Part shown: positions 1 through 13,569 of the stretch, one piece after another | Numbering within the stretch: position 1 is the first letter of the stretch | How the letters are laid out: each line of letters opens with the position of its first letter | DNA from: Hemicentrotus pulcherrimus | Lineage: Eukaryota > Echinodermata > Echinoidea > Camarodonta > Strongylocentrotidae | Reading direction: 5' to 3' | Assembly (NCBI GenBank): GCA_003118195.1 | Contig: BEXV01000155.1 | Location: 293,579-357,578, forward strand | DNA length: 64,000 nt | Program-made: the position numbers and the translations under genes | The notes under the pieces: model-generated | Databases searched by the model: none | What the model was told of the DNA's origin: nothing | What the model saw: the letters and a program-made list of their open reading frames with translations, nothing else

Positions 1-235
1 CCATCAATCAACATGAAATAACAGGCTTTCAAACGCCTTGTCAAAACATCATTTTCTTTTTAAAATATTTTCCTTTTCAAATAAATCTGTTTGGAGACCA
101 AACAATCCATGCCTCAATTACAAAGGTAATCATCTTAACATTTTCTGCTCCGCTGGCTAAAATGAGCTAAGAAAAACACAGTCCCTCCACACCCAACGTC
201 ACATGCTAATCTTTCCATACATCATATTATGTACG

Positions 236-306
236 GAGCCAGAAGAGCATTAGCTCATATACTTTTAAAGTAGTTAACGCATGTTAATCCCTTTTGGCTC
301 TCAACT
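236..306. repeat. Dispersed short inverted repeat (GAGCCAGAAGRGCATTA family)
   Basis: GGAGCCAGAAGAGCATTAGC faces GTTAATCCCTTTTGGCTCTC with about 25 bases between. Similar pairs lie at 5001-5058, 10531-10586, 12684-12736, 18691-18751, 19360-19424, 53661-53717, 58960-59470 (interrupted) and 59745-59805. Confidence 0.65.
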
Positions 307-2030
307 AGGCATTAACTATTACTTTAACACAGTGTTACTGCCTTCCTGGCTTTCCACAGAGGATACTCCAAAGCTAATGAATAAAGAGGGGGAGATAATA
401 TACCCACACAAGACAGAAAATGAGAACCAGTTGAGGGCTGCATATATTATTTACAAAACAATTTTTTGGAATAATAGAAGCTATGATGCAAGTACATTTT
501 CTCTGGTATTTACCAACCTGTGTTCATAACCAGGACAACTGCCATGCGGCAGGATTTCCATGCAAGCTTATGAGAGGTCAGAGGTCAAACATTCTCCGCA
601 GGTGGAATGCCATTATGATGGAGGATTCTAAACATTCAGCTGCCAACTAGGGAACTGATTTGATTGAAAACAGGCATTTCAACATTTAGTCAGGGTGCTA
701 CACTCTGCTCATAACTACAGGCAATAATTTGTTCTATCAAGTCAAGACTTAAAAGTTGTATTAACATTTTAAAGAAAAGGAAAGCATATTCATGTAAACT
801 GCATGACATGGTACATTGTAGATGCAATCCCTATACTGTTGAGTCCAAAGATATCAAGGATGAGATTTTGGAAATGCTGTCACTCAATATTTTCAACTCT
901 TTTTGTTTGTTAAATCTTAATGTAACATTTAAGTGCTCATAGGGTGTATAATTTGGCTATTTCCCATCACCACTTCAATATTATTTTCATGAAATTAATA
1001 ATGAAGAACATGCAAGAAAACCCCGGACATCCACTTCTACACTTGATCCTCAACACAGTTTTCAAATCATTTCATATGTACACATTTTGTACATAAAATC
1101 ATTCTTGGTCGGTGCAAGTGTTAGAGTGACTTTGAAACAGTATTCATTGGATCAAATAATACATGTAGAAACACACTATTCACGGACTCCAAGTTATATT
1201 TGCAAAAAGGTGAATTAACTGTTTCTGATGCACATCAAAAAGGACAGTTTCTTTATATGAGCTGTAACATGTCACTACAATACTACAAATACAATATAAA
1301 GCAGTTCAGGCATGGACTATTTCTTTCTTTGAAAGGCTTCAGTTAGATAATGGAGGTTTTTAGCATTCACATTCCAACCTGTACGACGTGGTAATTATTT
1401 TATGCCTCGGCTGAACGCATGGCCCAAAAAGCGTGATGGCCAAAAAAGCGTGGTGACCATTTAAATGGATTTTTTAACGTAGCATTATGTAAATGGGAGC
1501 AGGTTGATGTGGTGTGGGAGTGACCGAATTAGAGTCATATTTGATTTGAAATTATATATCTCAAATCATAATAGCAAAAATAAAGGCCAATATGAAGTCA
1601 TTGATCAGTTTTCCCATTAGTTTCACTAAATGTTTCCACTCTAAAAATGAAGTTTAAGCCCTAACTAAAATGAATGGGTCATATGAATAATGGATCTATG
1701 ACACTTGCTCCAGCCACAATTCCTCAATTCTGCACAAACCTATACCTTACTACATGTACATGTAGGCCTACATAACAACACTACACTGTCAATGATATCA
1801 ATTTGAATATGACTAAAATGAGGGACACATATGAGATTCTATTCAAAATGGACTGATTATAATAAATTTTGATTCTCTCATGTATTCAAAGTGATTCAGA
1901 TATTGCAGTTAGTTTTAATTTATGATATCACAAGCGACTTGAATTCTGGTTGAATTGATGATTTTGGACTTTGAAGTTTAAGGAAAAAAATTGTTTTATT
2001 GAAAACTGAATCAACTGTCACAATAGTGTA

Positions 2031-2250
2031 CACCTAACCTTAACCCTACACCTAAAACCTAAAACCTAAAACCTAATTTGAAACAACCCGAAACCTAAAC
2101 CACAATTTCAAACCTAACCCTAGAACTAAAACTAATTTAAAACAACCTGAAACCTAAACCACAATTTGAAACCTAACCCTAGAACTAAAACTTATTTTAA
2201 ACCTAATATATAACCCTAAACCTTATTTGAAAAATAAACCTCACCCTACA
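2031..2250. repeat. Telomere-like AACCTAAA minisatellite with 59-bp period
   Basis: Variants of CCTAAAA and CCTAACCCT are packed together. A unit beginning CTAATTTGAAACAACCCGAA at 2073 recurs at 2132 and partly near 2191, giving a 59-base period. The CCTAACCC words resemble the metazoan telomere repeat, but the array is degenerate. Confidence 0.85.
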
Positions 2251-3086
2251 TCTTTGAAGATATAAAGCCAGTTACAATTGTCATCAAAGCATGTCAGGTT
2301 ATGAGGGTCACCACATAACATGCTATCCTAAATACGAGTGCCACGCCCCCTTCCCCAAGACCCATGTACATACACATGTTGAGCTGTTGAACCCCTTCCT
2401 CCAATACAGAGAGCTTTTACCTAGCCCCTCTTGGGACTTAAGAAAACCACCCTTTACTATGACGAACCCATTAATTACATACCTTATTACACCACAACAA
2501 ACAATAGGATAAAGAGCCTAAGGTTCTTATATCTATAACTAATCAAACCTATGAACCGAATAATACATTTCAATTCAAACCTTGCTCAAAAGTAATCAAC
2601 AAATGTCATTATAGACTTATGCATCCCCACAAACCACATCAAGTCTTTTTTTTGTATTTTCTTTATGAAAAATATGCCTCTAGCCTTTTATTTCTGATTG
2701 TGGTGAAGCCTGGGATTTTTGTACAGGTTTTTTTTTTTTGCCAAAATAAGAAAAATCACCTTCCTTTCAAAAGGTCTCCAGCCCTGTTTTTTTACCATTA
2801 TGTTTTTTTCTTGTACACTCCTTCCACTGTCATTACAAAGTGCGGTTAGCCAACAAAATTGCATTTTTTTTTCTTCTTTCTTTGCCTTTCTTTTCTTTTC
2901 ATTCCAGGTCTACAATTATTGTGTCAAATTTGTAAAGGCTGCACAATGCTCTACGCTAGAATAACACTACACAAGGTATTTGGTGTGTGCGAATGGGGGT
3001 TATTGATTCACTTTCGTGAGAGAATTGGTCAGGAAATCAAAAGGAGAGTCACTCTAAATATTGACAGTGATATGTGTGAGCTTTTA

Positions 3087-3149
3087 TTCATTTCTGAATG
3101 GATTCTGTGAACAAGTGTAAGAAGGAGACCAGGCACTGGACTATCTGAA
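3087..3149 (+). repeat. Short repeat copy, inverted relative to 5548-5607
   Basis: The stretch containing CTGAATGGATTCTGTGAACA and CTGGACTATCTGAA reappears as its reverse complement at 5548-5607 with few differences. It is followed here by several copies of a TAGGTCCAGA-like word up to 3255. Confidence 0.8.
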
Positions 3150-3265
3150 GTAGGTCCAGACTTTTCCAGAAGGACCTTCAGACTCTGGACCTTCACCCGA
3201 ACATGGACATTCTTTGGTAGGTCCATGTGATGGACCTTCTTTAGTAGGTCCAGAAAAGACTTTTA
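3150..3265. repeat. Cluster of TAGGTCCAGA / TGGACCTTC words
   Basis: At least three copies of TAGGTCCA and several of GGACCTTC occur in both orientations, making an imperfect foldback array. Origin unknown. Confidence 0.5.
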
Positions 3266-4362
3266 TAGAAGAGTCTCTGTTGTCAATACAGTGAATCTGT
3301 AATGAAAATCAGCCTGTTAATCTCTTTTGAGGCAAATCTTAAGGGGAAAACTTGAGGCAAAAGCCTCTTCAGACCTATCTTTAGAACCGGCTCAGTGCTC
3401 CTATTGTCAGAGCTAAATAGGTAGAATCAACGTGTTCATGTGAAGCGGTTACAGGAAGGGACAAATATGTTTCAACATTTTTTAGAAAACCCTTGAAGTG
3501 ACCTGCAACCTATAAAATCCACATAAAGGCAAATACGAGACAAGATAAAGTGAGTTCAAACTGCAGGTCAAATCTTAATTCATCTAGTGCTTGTTGCACG
3601 TGGGATTTATTAAAAGCTATCTATATCCTGCTTCAAATGATCTTCATGCTTTTGCAATGCACACCAAATATGACCATGGTTTATTTCAATCATGGTCAGA
3701 ACCTCTCGAGGTAGTGGTTCATAAATTAGTAAAATGTTTCTGTTCCCACACAACACGATTTTGCGATTACGGTATCATGGTTCAAAGAACTATTCTTTAT
3801 CTTACAATTTGCGGTGTGTGTGAACAGTCACCTTAAGTCATTATAACAAAAACATGGATGGCACGAACCAAAATAACTGTGGTTCACTCACAAAGAAAAT
3901 ATGATTTATTGATGTCTACCATCTTGTTTGAACATGATATCATAAGCCCTTTCAAAAACAAAAAAAACTCTCCACGGCAACCAAGACTATTGTACATGAT
4001 GTAAATGAATGGTATATTTGGGTGAGGGAAAACGTGTGCAAAAAAACACCCTAGCATATTCATTCATCTATATTTTAACTAAGATACAGAAATGTGATGC
4101 ATAATACACTTAAATCATTTTTTTCTGCCTCAACAATTATATTTCAGGTGGTTTAAACCATCAAATTTACAAGGCTAAAAAGGTTTCACAATTACAATAA
4201 AACTAGTTATCAATAGCAAGTTGAATAACTATTATAAGCTACTGAAATTGTGAAATTTGATTGGCTGAGAACAAGTTTTATGAAAAAGGTCCCCTGATTC
4301 TCAAATATTATTACCCCCGTCATAGCCAAGTTTCCAAATATGAATCAAGCACTCCAGCATAT

Positions 4363-4475
4363 GAGGTACTCATTAACACCTGGGTGGAGAGTGGCAAATG
4401 TGGATTGATGGCTTGCCTAAGGACGTTAGTATCGGCTAGGATTCAAACCCTCAACCATTGGATTGAGAGTACAGT
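4363..4475 (-). repeat. tRNA-derived interspersed repeat copy 1
   Basis: Read on the minus strand it carries a B-box-like GGGTTTGAATCC, then AGGCAAGCCATCAATCCACA, then CTCTCCACCCAGGTG. The same order of words occurs at 5449-5547 and partly at 34389-34433. This looks like a tRNA-derived SINE body. Confidence 0.65.
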
Positions 4476-5000
4476 GAATGAACTACTATACCAAGACATT
4501 TTGACATTATCACAGTATAACTGTCCTTGTTTGTCTTGAAACTCCCTGCATGCCTGGCTAGACTAATCTTTTACAAGGTGACAAACTGTTTTCTATAAAT
4601 CCCTCAATTGCTAAACTGTATCATCTAGTAAATAGCGATCAGATTATGTAAGGCCATGCTATAGTTAAGTAATGTTAAGTAATGTTAAGTAATGTTTATA
4701 CACATAGACTGGTGAACTGAAAAGCACGCTATATGTAAGTGGTCTTCGGTCTTGGAATTCTCCCAACATGTAATGCTGTCGCTCAAAACCAATGCAAAAT
4801 CCTAGTCTGCTCTGATCTGCACTAGTCTGGTTTGGTCTGGTCTGGCTCATGAGCTTTTGAAAATTCTCACAGGGTTCTAGAATGGTTTGGTCATTCATCA
4901 AGGAACACGGTACAATCAATCGTCAAAATGTTCAACATGTCTGGTCCACCCAAGAAAGTGACAAATGTTACTTAATGTTTTTCAAAAGAAGTTGCCTGCT

Positions 5001-5058
5001 GAGCGCCAGAAGGACCTTGCATCCTTTGACATGGAATGAACACCCTTCTGGCTCTCAA
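5001..5058. repeat. Dispersed short inverted repeat, second example
   Basis: GAGCGCCAGAAGGACCTT faces GAACACCCTTCTGGCTCTC. Confidence 0.65.
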
Positions 5059-5448
5059 CTCACTATAGATTCCTTCTAACATGTATCAAGGATGGTAGAC
5101 ATCATTTTGACATAGTCGTAAGTAGTGAAATTCTAACCAGTTTGAGAATGTCATGGAAAAAATTATGAAAAAATATTACTGCTTAGTACGTAAAAAATAG
5201 AAGTTTGTTTTATTAACACATACAAATCCTACTCATACCCTGATTCTCGAGATAATGGGTGTTATAATAAACAGGATAATCACAAAAATCCATATTCTTG
5301 TCACAATCTACGTATTCTTGCCTCCTGTATTTTGCAGTGTGTTTTAATAATTATTATTATTATTTTGTTTACCCAGCGAAGCCCTACCAGTATGATAATG
5401 TAATGTTATTCTTCCAAAGGGCCCTGCAATTATTGTTACCTCGCTAAA

Positions 5449-5610
5449 TGCCAGGTACCCATTTACACCTGGGTGGAGAGTAGAAAATGTAGATTAATGC
5501 CTTGCCACAGGCAATTTGTGCCGTAGAGGGATTCAAACCCTCAACCCTTCAGATAGTCCAGGGCCTCTTCTCTTTACACTTGTTCACAGAATCCATTCAG
5601 AAATGAAATG
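5449..5610 (-). repeat. tRNA-derived interspersed repeat copy 2
   Basis: It shares GGGTTTGAATCC, the AATCTACATTTTCTACTCTC segment and CACCCAGGTGTAAATGGGTA with copy 1. At its upstream (minus) side it continues into the 58-base segment shared with 3087-3149. Confidence 0.7.
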
Positions 5611-5923
5611 AATTAGACCCACTACACCATGTCAGCTCCGCTTCTGACTGTCTCTCAACAGGTGGTTTGATTGCATTTGGAGCGACAATATTCAACTTCA
5701 ATCTCGTATTTGGGGAGGCAACATAAAGAAAAGTTAAGGAAATTGTTAAAACTTCTTAGCAAACATGGCCCAAATAACAATTTCCTCTCTCTTGTCACAT
5801 AAGTTGAAAAATTTACAAAAGGATTCTTAAATTGTGTGTTTGCTGAATTAGATTCCATAGGGACCATTTACAATTTCTAATATGAATGGTTTCTCTCATT
5901 TATTTGCTTTTATTCCTCTCTAC

Positions 5924-5976
5924 CCCCCCCCCCTCTCCCTCTCTCTCTCTCTCTCTCTCTTTCTCCCTTTCTCAAT
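5924..5976. repeat. Poly-C and (CT)n tract
   Basis: C9 followed by about 20 CT/CTTT units. Confidence 0.95.
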
Positions 5977-7077
5977 ACTTCCACCATCATTTCTTACTCA
6001 ACTTTGTACCCCTATTTTTCTTATGTTAACAGCACCTGAGTTTTTAAGGTCCCTTGCTATAATGGACAGGATGTTTGTTCAGACAGGGCAGAGAAGAAGT
6101 CATGAAAAGGCATCAAATTTGTACCCTCCTTTGACATCGAAGAAAGAGATCCCCTTTTTATTCTTGTTATACTTGGGTGCATTGTGGTTTTAGATCTTCA
6201 AACAAGAAGAAAATTCAAGGAATTCATTTCATTGCATTTACAATGGTAAAGATTAGGTCAAAGATTCTGCAAGTGTGATCATCATAATGGTACAGCAATG
6301 TTCTGTATTTTTACATCAATCTGCAATTTAGTTTTTTGTATGGTTTTCTTCCTTTTCTTCCTTTTCTTTCTTTTTTCAAGTAGGTCTTAAAGGGTTTTTA
6401 TAGCTTGTTAGATTTCTTACTTTGTAAGTGAAAAGTGAAAAGTGAAAAATACTTCCCAAGGCATGGACAGTTTGTGTCACCCAGAAATAATGATTTTGCA
6501 TCAAACGTGAAGAAGATCTTCATTATCTCACAGACTGTCTTAAGGAATACTGTTAAATGAAGGTAATCTGTTTTAGAAAATCTTATCTATATTCAAATTT
6601 AAGCTAAATGGCAATCTAAAATCCACACCAACATTTGAATAGTTGTTCAATTGTGAAATAGGCAAACAACCCCTAATATGTTATACTAACCTACCAATGA
6701 CACGCTTATGTAAAATTAGTATGCAGGCCCAATATTACACAATTCCTGATGTTAAAGCTAACAATTATGATGTCTTTTATATCTAGATGGAAATGCAGAG
6801 TGATTGCTCCAGTAATTTTGAATGCAATCCAAGTGGAATTGTTTGCATTTGACGAGGATCATTAGTTCTAGTCAGAACATATTTCGGCTAATCAATGGAA
6901 TAGTTCTTCTTTTTGTTCTCATTTTCTTTCAATGAAGCTGCAGTTTCTCATGGTAGTAAGTGTGTGATAAATCTATGGGATACATGCAGGCAAAGCTTAT
7001 ATAATTTGGCAAAATGTGTTACAGAATTGGTTTTATTTAAACTAATTACATCATCTGTTCAGATCTGTGAGCATTAA

Positions 7078-7579
7078 AGGTATTACAAAGTTTAGGTAAA
7101 TTTTGAAAAATGGGTGGATAGTGATTCTTTACAATTTTGATATATTTGGATGCCCCTGTGGATGTATTAAAAGCACTAGAAATTTTAGGCCCTAAAACAC
7201 TTCTGCTTTCGAGAAAAATTGAATATAAAGATTTATCGGTACTCCCGATAAATGTTGATGAATTTCAAAAAAGCTCCTACGGCCGTACAATGGTAGCTGC
7301 GACCATAAACATCTCAGAATATGTAGTTGTGTATATAATTTCCGAACGGGAATAGCTGATCGGTCAATTTTAGTCAATAAACATTGTTTTATAGCTTAAT
7401 TAATATCTTGACCTTGAGAGGGAGCTATTCACCATAAAGTGTTTATTATTTACAATTTCATAACTTCAGAGTCGATTTCGACCGCGACATCGATCACTTA
7501 ATAATATAGGATCGCATATGCTTCGAATATGTTCATTTGAACCAAATTTATGACCCCATACCAAAACTTTGTATTACCT
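7078..7579. mobile_element. TIR element (MITE), TTAA-type flank
   Basis: The left end AGGTATTACAAAGTTTAGGT pairs with the right end, whose reverse complement is AGGTAATACAAAGTTTTGGT. It is flanked by TTAA on the left and TTAC on the right, suggesting a decayed TTAA target duplication. The 502-base interior encodes no transposase. Confidence 0.8.
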
Positions 7580-10530
7580 TTACCTCATTTACCAGATTAC
7601 AAATAACCTCTGATATGATACTCTTAAACCAAACAAATGAATTGAGCTACACTGATTTTTTTTTCTTCAAAAATATATTTACGACTAATATATTGTGAAA
7701 AATTATGTTAGTACAATTTTTTGCTAAACAGCAATATTTTTAAATGATCGTTAAAATTCAGGTTTGTATACACATGAAGTTACAAATGGGGGACATTTTT
7801 AAATTTGTATAAATATTATATAAAATGGATGCTTGACTATAACAACTGTGTTTAATCAGGTAGACTTCTACACTTAAGAAGCATATTCAAAAGACATTTG
7901 ACCTTCACTGAACAAAAGTTATTGTGTAGGTGTTCATTATCTTTTGGGGCCATTCAAAATTTCAGAAATAAACAAAGAGCGATGAAAAAAGAACCGTCAC
8001 GGAATATGATTTTGTAATCACTGTTCCGGTCTATTCTTCCCTTGTAGGACAATAGCAATTTTGAGGCCAAAAAAAGCACAAAAGCCATGTTTGCGGAAAA
8101 AATAGAAATCTATGGTGATATAAGTACAGGTACAAGAAGCAATGCACCATGGCAATGAGACTTTATATTACAAAAACTAATTGTGTCAAGGCGACTAAAT
8201 ATACAGTGGTCTTGCATGGAAAAATGTACAGGTGTAACACTGTAGAAATGTGTAATTGTAATTGTATTTAGATAAAGCAGTATTAGATGTTAGTTTGATT
8301 TCAGAGAGATTAATATTTCCTAAGATTTCTTTTAATTTTGATTAGAGAAAACTGTGGCACTTTTGTGTCTTAAAACTGTATATAATACTATCCAAGTGTA
8401 AGATCCAGCAGTATTCATATTCCTAATTTTAAATGAATGTTCAGTGATATTTCCCTAGGTTTTTGTAATGTTAGTTAAAGCAGTGACGACACTGCATGGA
8501 GCAAACTATTAGCTTCTTTTTTTTTTGTACGAAAGATGAAATTTCTCTGAGAGACTATCAAAAACTTTCACTAGATCTGAATATTGTAATAAATCATGAA
8601 GAAATGCCTTAATATGAGCTTCTCTTTTTCTTTGTATAATTGAATTCTAAAGAAAAGGAGTTATTTTCAAAAGGTGCAGCCTATTCGCACTTAACATTCA
8701 GAACTTTGATCTTCAAAATGAAAGTAAACATTGCACATTAAACATAAACACGCACCCCAAAAATCTAATCAGGCGAGCACTCATAAAGATTGAGACTGTG
8801 TTGTAGTCTCGTAGAAGATAAGATTTTAACATTAACTTCTATGAAAGCAGGATTCAAATGCTATGATAGTCTCGGATATCATTTACACTGAAAAACATTG
8901 ACATCACACCAAGCAAACTTGAATTTGCAAATATTTGTAAAGATAAAGTTTATATCTTTCAATGTCTTTTATAAATGAAACAGTTTTCACAGCCTTTTTA
9001 TTAGTGCTGAGGATGGAGATTTATGTGGGTGGAAGGACCATAATTGGTTAGAAAAGAGCATAAAAGTTCTCAAGTAACCACATCATATTTCTCCTCCCAC
9101 TCCTTTCTAAGAAGGAGACCAGAGAGCAGACATTATAAAACTAGATTTACATAAACCTCTCCATTGCACCTGTACTGGTAGAAGTCTCAACACAGATGGG
9201 TATGGACTAACCAGAGCACCCAAACTCTGTGCAGAGTGACTTGCCATGCCTGAACAGCTGATCGTGTGCCACGCCCCCACACTACCTACTTAGGCCACAC
9301 CCACTTCTTCCATGCAGTGTGTAAACAGTCTGCATTTTCAGACTGTAATGCCACTGCTGTTGAAATTCTCAATAAAAGTGTCTCCATATGCCGGTATGCA
9401 TTTGATGGGATAACAAGAACATTCCTAATCAAATGGTGCTTTTGATTACTTCCCATATAGGATAACAAGGGAGAATATTTTCCACAAGACAAATATTTTC
9501 TAGAATGTAGTTTCATAACAAGAGATGTAATCTATCTGAATTTTCATCTTTCTTGTTATCTTATTAATTCGATTGTTGATCATATCTGCTCATTATGTTT
9601 TTGATGTAACCACTAGTGTATTGAATAGCTTCAAGAAATACTTCTGTACTACTTGTAATACCTAATACTTTCTTCTTTTTAGTTTTCTATCTATAGACAA
9701 TCACATTTAGGTAGAAAAGGGTCTGTGAAGCAACGCTTGCGTAGACTAGCATGTTTGCACCTCAGCAGGTCTCTTTAAACCCCAACCAAAACAATGGAAC
9801 CCAAACTTACGAAACAGCTTTGTTGCTGGAATACAGTGCTTTTTATTTTCTCAAGTGAAAAGAACCTTGGATGCTATTCAGTTTTACCCAAAGCTCATAT
9901 TGAAATTAATAAAAGTCCTAAACACAAAATGTCCAGGGTAGTCAAAACATGTCAAATGCAGATCCAAAGATTAAAGTTCCAAGGCTTTTAAAAATTGTAT
10001 TCCTATTCCTAATCTATTCCAACATTAACAGAGATGACCTGTAACATTTTTCGAGAACAAAAAATAACTATCTGTCATACATGATTGTTGCGCATTGAAT
10101 CTGTCTATAAATCTAGTTTATTATTTCAATGATACCTACACGTATGTCTTGATCATTCCAGACATGATAGGCTACTATGTACGGTATATACTAATAATGA
10201 TGTGCAATTGGCTAAGTCCAGATTGATTTGATTTCCTTGCTTCTCTGTGATCTAAAAGGTCAATTTTGTACTAGAATTTCTACACAAACTGTGCCATGGT
10301 CATTATAAACAATATGCTAACCTCAAAGTTGTATGGCTTCCAACTATAACCAGTTCACCTACAATGGGATAACCGATATCATTGATAAAAACTATCCCAG
10401 ACAGAGCAAGTAAAATAGTTTCTAACTATTCCACCGTCGATAGATTTCTTGCTTTTTGAAGTGCTTTTCAAAGAGCTAGCCTGTTCCAATTCTACTTGTT
10501 TACTCTTTCTTCAGACAATGTCATCTGTTC

Positions 10531-10586
10531 AGAGCCAGAATGGCATTAGTTCTGTGAGGAAGAATGAGTTAACGTCCTTTTGCTTC
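10531..10586. repeat. Dispersed short inverted repeat, third example
   Basis: AGAGCCAGAATGGCATTAG faces GAGTTAACGTCCTTTTGCTT; the left side is preceded by ACAATGTCATCTGTTC, a word shared with other copies. Confidence 0.6.
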
Positions 10587-12683
10587 CAAATAGATGAAAT
10601 CTATTAAAAAAAAACCTTTAAAGTGATTCTTAGTGAACCACATGAAGACAGAGGGTTTAATGATCCCGCTGACCCTGAGTTGCGTTTGATTTCAAATGTT
10701 GAATCAAAGAACCGCTCCACAAATAACTACCGGCCTTCTACCGCTCAAATAGAAAGAGACAATCCCAGGCAAACAAGAGTTTATAGACCACCTTTCCTTA
10801 GACCGGTAGCAAACAAACATGGCCTTATGCATGGACAATGTTGTGAGGTCAGCTACTGGCTGTATTCAAAGACTTCATGAGGAAAGTTAAAGGGTACCAA
10901 TCGCTGTAAAAATATTTTGCACTGGATGATTGGCTTACTTTATATTCAAATAATGACTTGAATATGGAGTCTTTTTTTAAGAATTGGTAAAGAATATTAA
11001 AGCCTCACCAAAGGGCAAGAGACCAGTACTCTACCACTGAGCCTTCGAGTCTCCTCCTTATTACTTATTTTCCTAAAACTTTCAGGGATGTTCATTCTTA
11101 CACTCTAAGCCAAGATAAGAATCAATTTGATTACCATAATGAGCTGTACTTGGATCTACAAATTTATCTTGCCTTTGTATCGGTATGTCATATAGAACAT
11201 ATTTGATTTCTGCTACTTCAGCACCATCAAATCTCATTATCTACTTATCACAAACCCTGAAAAAATTATAAGCTTTCTCATAACATTATATAGTTTCTGA
11301 AAACTACTATATACATTATACTCCTGTCTGATCCAATTAGATATTCACAATAGCTGAATAGAAGGGAGATTAGCGTCTTCGCAACAGAAAACTTTTTTTT
11401 TTTTCTTTCTAAAACGGGTAAAATTAGTCTTTTTTGCTTGAATGGGTACTTTTAAAGTCACAGCCCAACACCAAAGAACACAAAAATCAGGCATTTCAAA
11501 TATTTGACACTCAGCGAATTTCAAAGGTGCTTAGTTTGGATTCAAAATCAATATTGACTTCCGTCTTGCAGGCAGATTTGCAATTTCAATATTTGACAGT
11601 CTACCGAAAGCAAGATAGATCGAGATTTATAACCTGAAAGGGATAAACCAAAGTAAGCCATTAAATAGGGAAAGATTAATGTTTTCAAGAAGATTTCTAA
11701 GACCCATTGGAGTGTCACGTAAATGCCTTTAGACTGGATTTGTTTGCACTGGGCCATGAAATGCCTAAATCTGTTTGGGTGCTTCTATATAGAACGTGTA
11801 GGAGGAATTGAATTGCTACAGGCAATAGAATAGAGTGTGAAAGAGTTTGCATCCACTTTTAAGTAGTCTGCTATGGTAATGGCAGTGTCTGAAGTACTTT
11901 GTCTGATTGTGGGGTTTGGGGTTAGGATAGTTTGCAGACACAAACCCTTGACAGTAGTACTGTGTTACAATGTGTCTGAAACACGAGACTATGTAGACTT
12001 CAAAGTCTACTGCACTCCATCTGAAAGTAGTATATCAGCCCTGTAATACAACCAGAGACTGACAAAATTAGGCTAGACTCAAGGCTTCATGGATGTGTGT
12101 GTCATAAAATAGAGCGTGTGCTTAAACACTATGGTTAGACCTGCAATACACCTACCAGAACAGTACAGTTTGATTAACAGTTCAGTCTCCATCCTTTCCT
12201 ACATGTATCACATGAAGTACCATCATTCTCACTTTTCACAATCTTTGGAGCATCAGCCTGATCACACAATACCAATAATCTGTGTGTCAATGCACTGTTG
12301 ATTTTAATTTGAAAGCTGTACCAACCCTATGCTTGGGAGCACTTTCAAGTTTGTTCCCCCGCCCCCCTTTCATTTCTTTTCTTTTTAGTTCACCAGTTTA
12401 GACAATGAGTGAAACTTAGTCAAGTTCAACAATACCCATTGTATATTCAAGTACAGTATCTTTAGATCTTGAAGTGAATGGTTTCTAAGAGGAGTCAGAA
12501 TGCGTGGCCATGAAGGATGGTGAAATAATGCTCTGTGAACAGGCACCTTCTAAAAATGGGCTGAAGGTTTAAAGCCAGCGGGACGTCATTTTCCATGTGC
12601 AGTTCCAGTCTGCACAGGGCAAACCCGTTGGCCAATCAAGAAATATATATATATATTTGAATCCTTTAACTTAAGTCTTCTAG

Positions 12684-12736
12684 TGAGAGCTAGAGGGGTG
12701 TTATCTTATATGAGTTAAAGCCTTCTGGCACTCAAC
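12684..12736. repeat. Dispersed short inverted repeat, fourth example
   Basis: GAGAGCTAGAGGGGTGTTAT faces GAGTTAAAGCCTTCTGGCAC with a loop of a few bases. Confidence 0.55.
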
Positions 12737-13294
12737 TTTAGATTGAGAGAAGTAACAAGAACATATAATTCAAAACACTTGGGACCACTAAATCACATCA
12801 TCCTTCAGCTTGCAAGCACTTCAGATCTCTCACCATTTCTAAGATATTGCCCTTAGGTGTATTTAAATGGAGGCAATGAGCGATTACAACCGAAGGAACA
12901 TAAAAGACGGATTTCATTTACTCAACGATCACATTTCCAAACTGTGTCAATAAAGTTCAAAGTCTAGCACAGTATATATCTTTTTACAATGTCTAGCATC
13001 CATACACCTGTACGTGCACTATACACCATTGCCAATCTCCTTTCACCCATGTTTACATAGGACTTCAACAACGCATTGAGACACAGATATCAAAGAAATG
13101 CAGATTTTATCACATCTCACATCTATGATTAAAAAATGTGCACACACAATTCATACATATGTCAAGAGAATAAAGATAAGGAAGTTTGTTTCTGTTGATA
13201 TTTTAAAGTGAACCAAGAAAGAAATCCTTCTTAAACTTTTTTATCTTAAATTTCATACTTCAACCTCAATATAATAATTATTCAACTTCCATGG

Positions 13295-13470
13295 AGAGTC
13301 ACAACCCTTGCACGTTAAGAACCCATTGCACTATTCGTATAAGAGTAGGGGGAAACCCCGGTGTAATGGTCCACCTGCATACCCCAACCAGGCCGAGTAT
13401 ACGGCATCTGCAAGAATCTTCAGTATTGAAGGAGGCAGATTATCTTGAAGAAGAAGAAGAAGAAGAATAA
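13295..13470 (+). mobile_element. 5'-truncated copy of the SINE at 47.0-47.3 kb
   Basis: CTTGCACGTTAAGAACCCAT and GGGGGAAACCCCGGTGTA match the minus strand of the 47-kb element. The tRNA-like head is absent, and the copy ends in a (GAA)n tail at 13447-13470. It lies 100 bases downstream of the donor of the candidate first exon. Confidence 0.7.
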
Positions 13471-13569
13471 ACATAGAGGGTAACATGAAGAAGTAGGCCC
13501 AGGCATCTTTTGATTTGATGCATCAAGTAACATTCTTTTTTGGTCTCAAATGGAATCATTTTCATTTAC

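Larger units (their letters stand above)
1..13294. other. Non-coding stretch, probably distal part of the intron after the CH1 exons
   Basis: No exon was supported on either strand. I looked for CH2 peptides (ISDI, WRDGKxFNAIIH, DEKSVITYVSSLYD) in minus-strand reading and saw none. The stretch is AT-rich, with poly-T/pyrimidine runs (2645-2900, 6340-6380), a triple AAGTGAA-type repeat at 6426-6447, a minisatellite near 2.0-2.25 kb, tRNA-derived repeats at 4.4 and 5.5 kb and a MITE at 7.08-7.58 kb. From 7.6 to 13.3 kb I see mostly unique sequence, with small copies of a dispersed inverted repeat near 10.5 and 12.7 kb. Confidence 0.6.

Noticed and set aside
2036..2240. True chromosome end
   Set aside because: The CCTAACCC words are interstitial, degenerate and followed by ordinary sequence on both sides.
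4261..4539. 92-codon plus-strand frame
   Set aside because: It lies over a tRNA-derived repeat.
10623..10880. 85-codon plus-strand frame with non-repetitive, polar composition (contains PFLRPVANKHG)
   Set aside because: No ATG start, no recognisable domain, no strong splice signals and overlap with a dispersed inverted repeat at its 5' side; probably chance.
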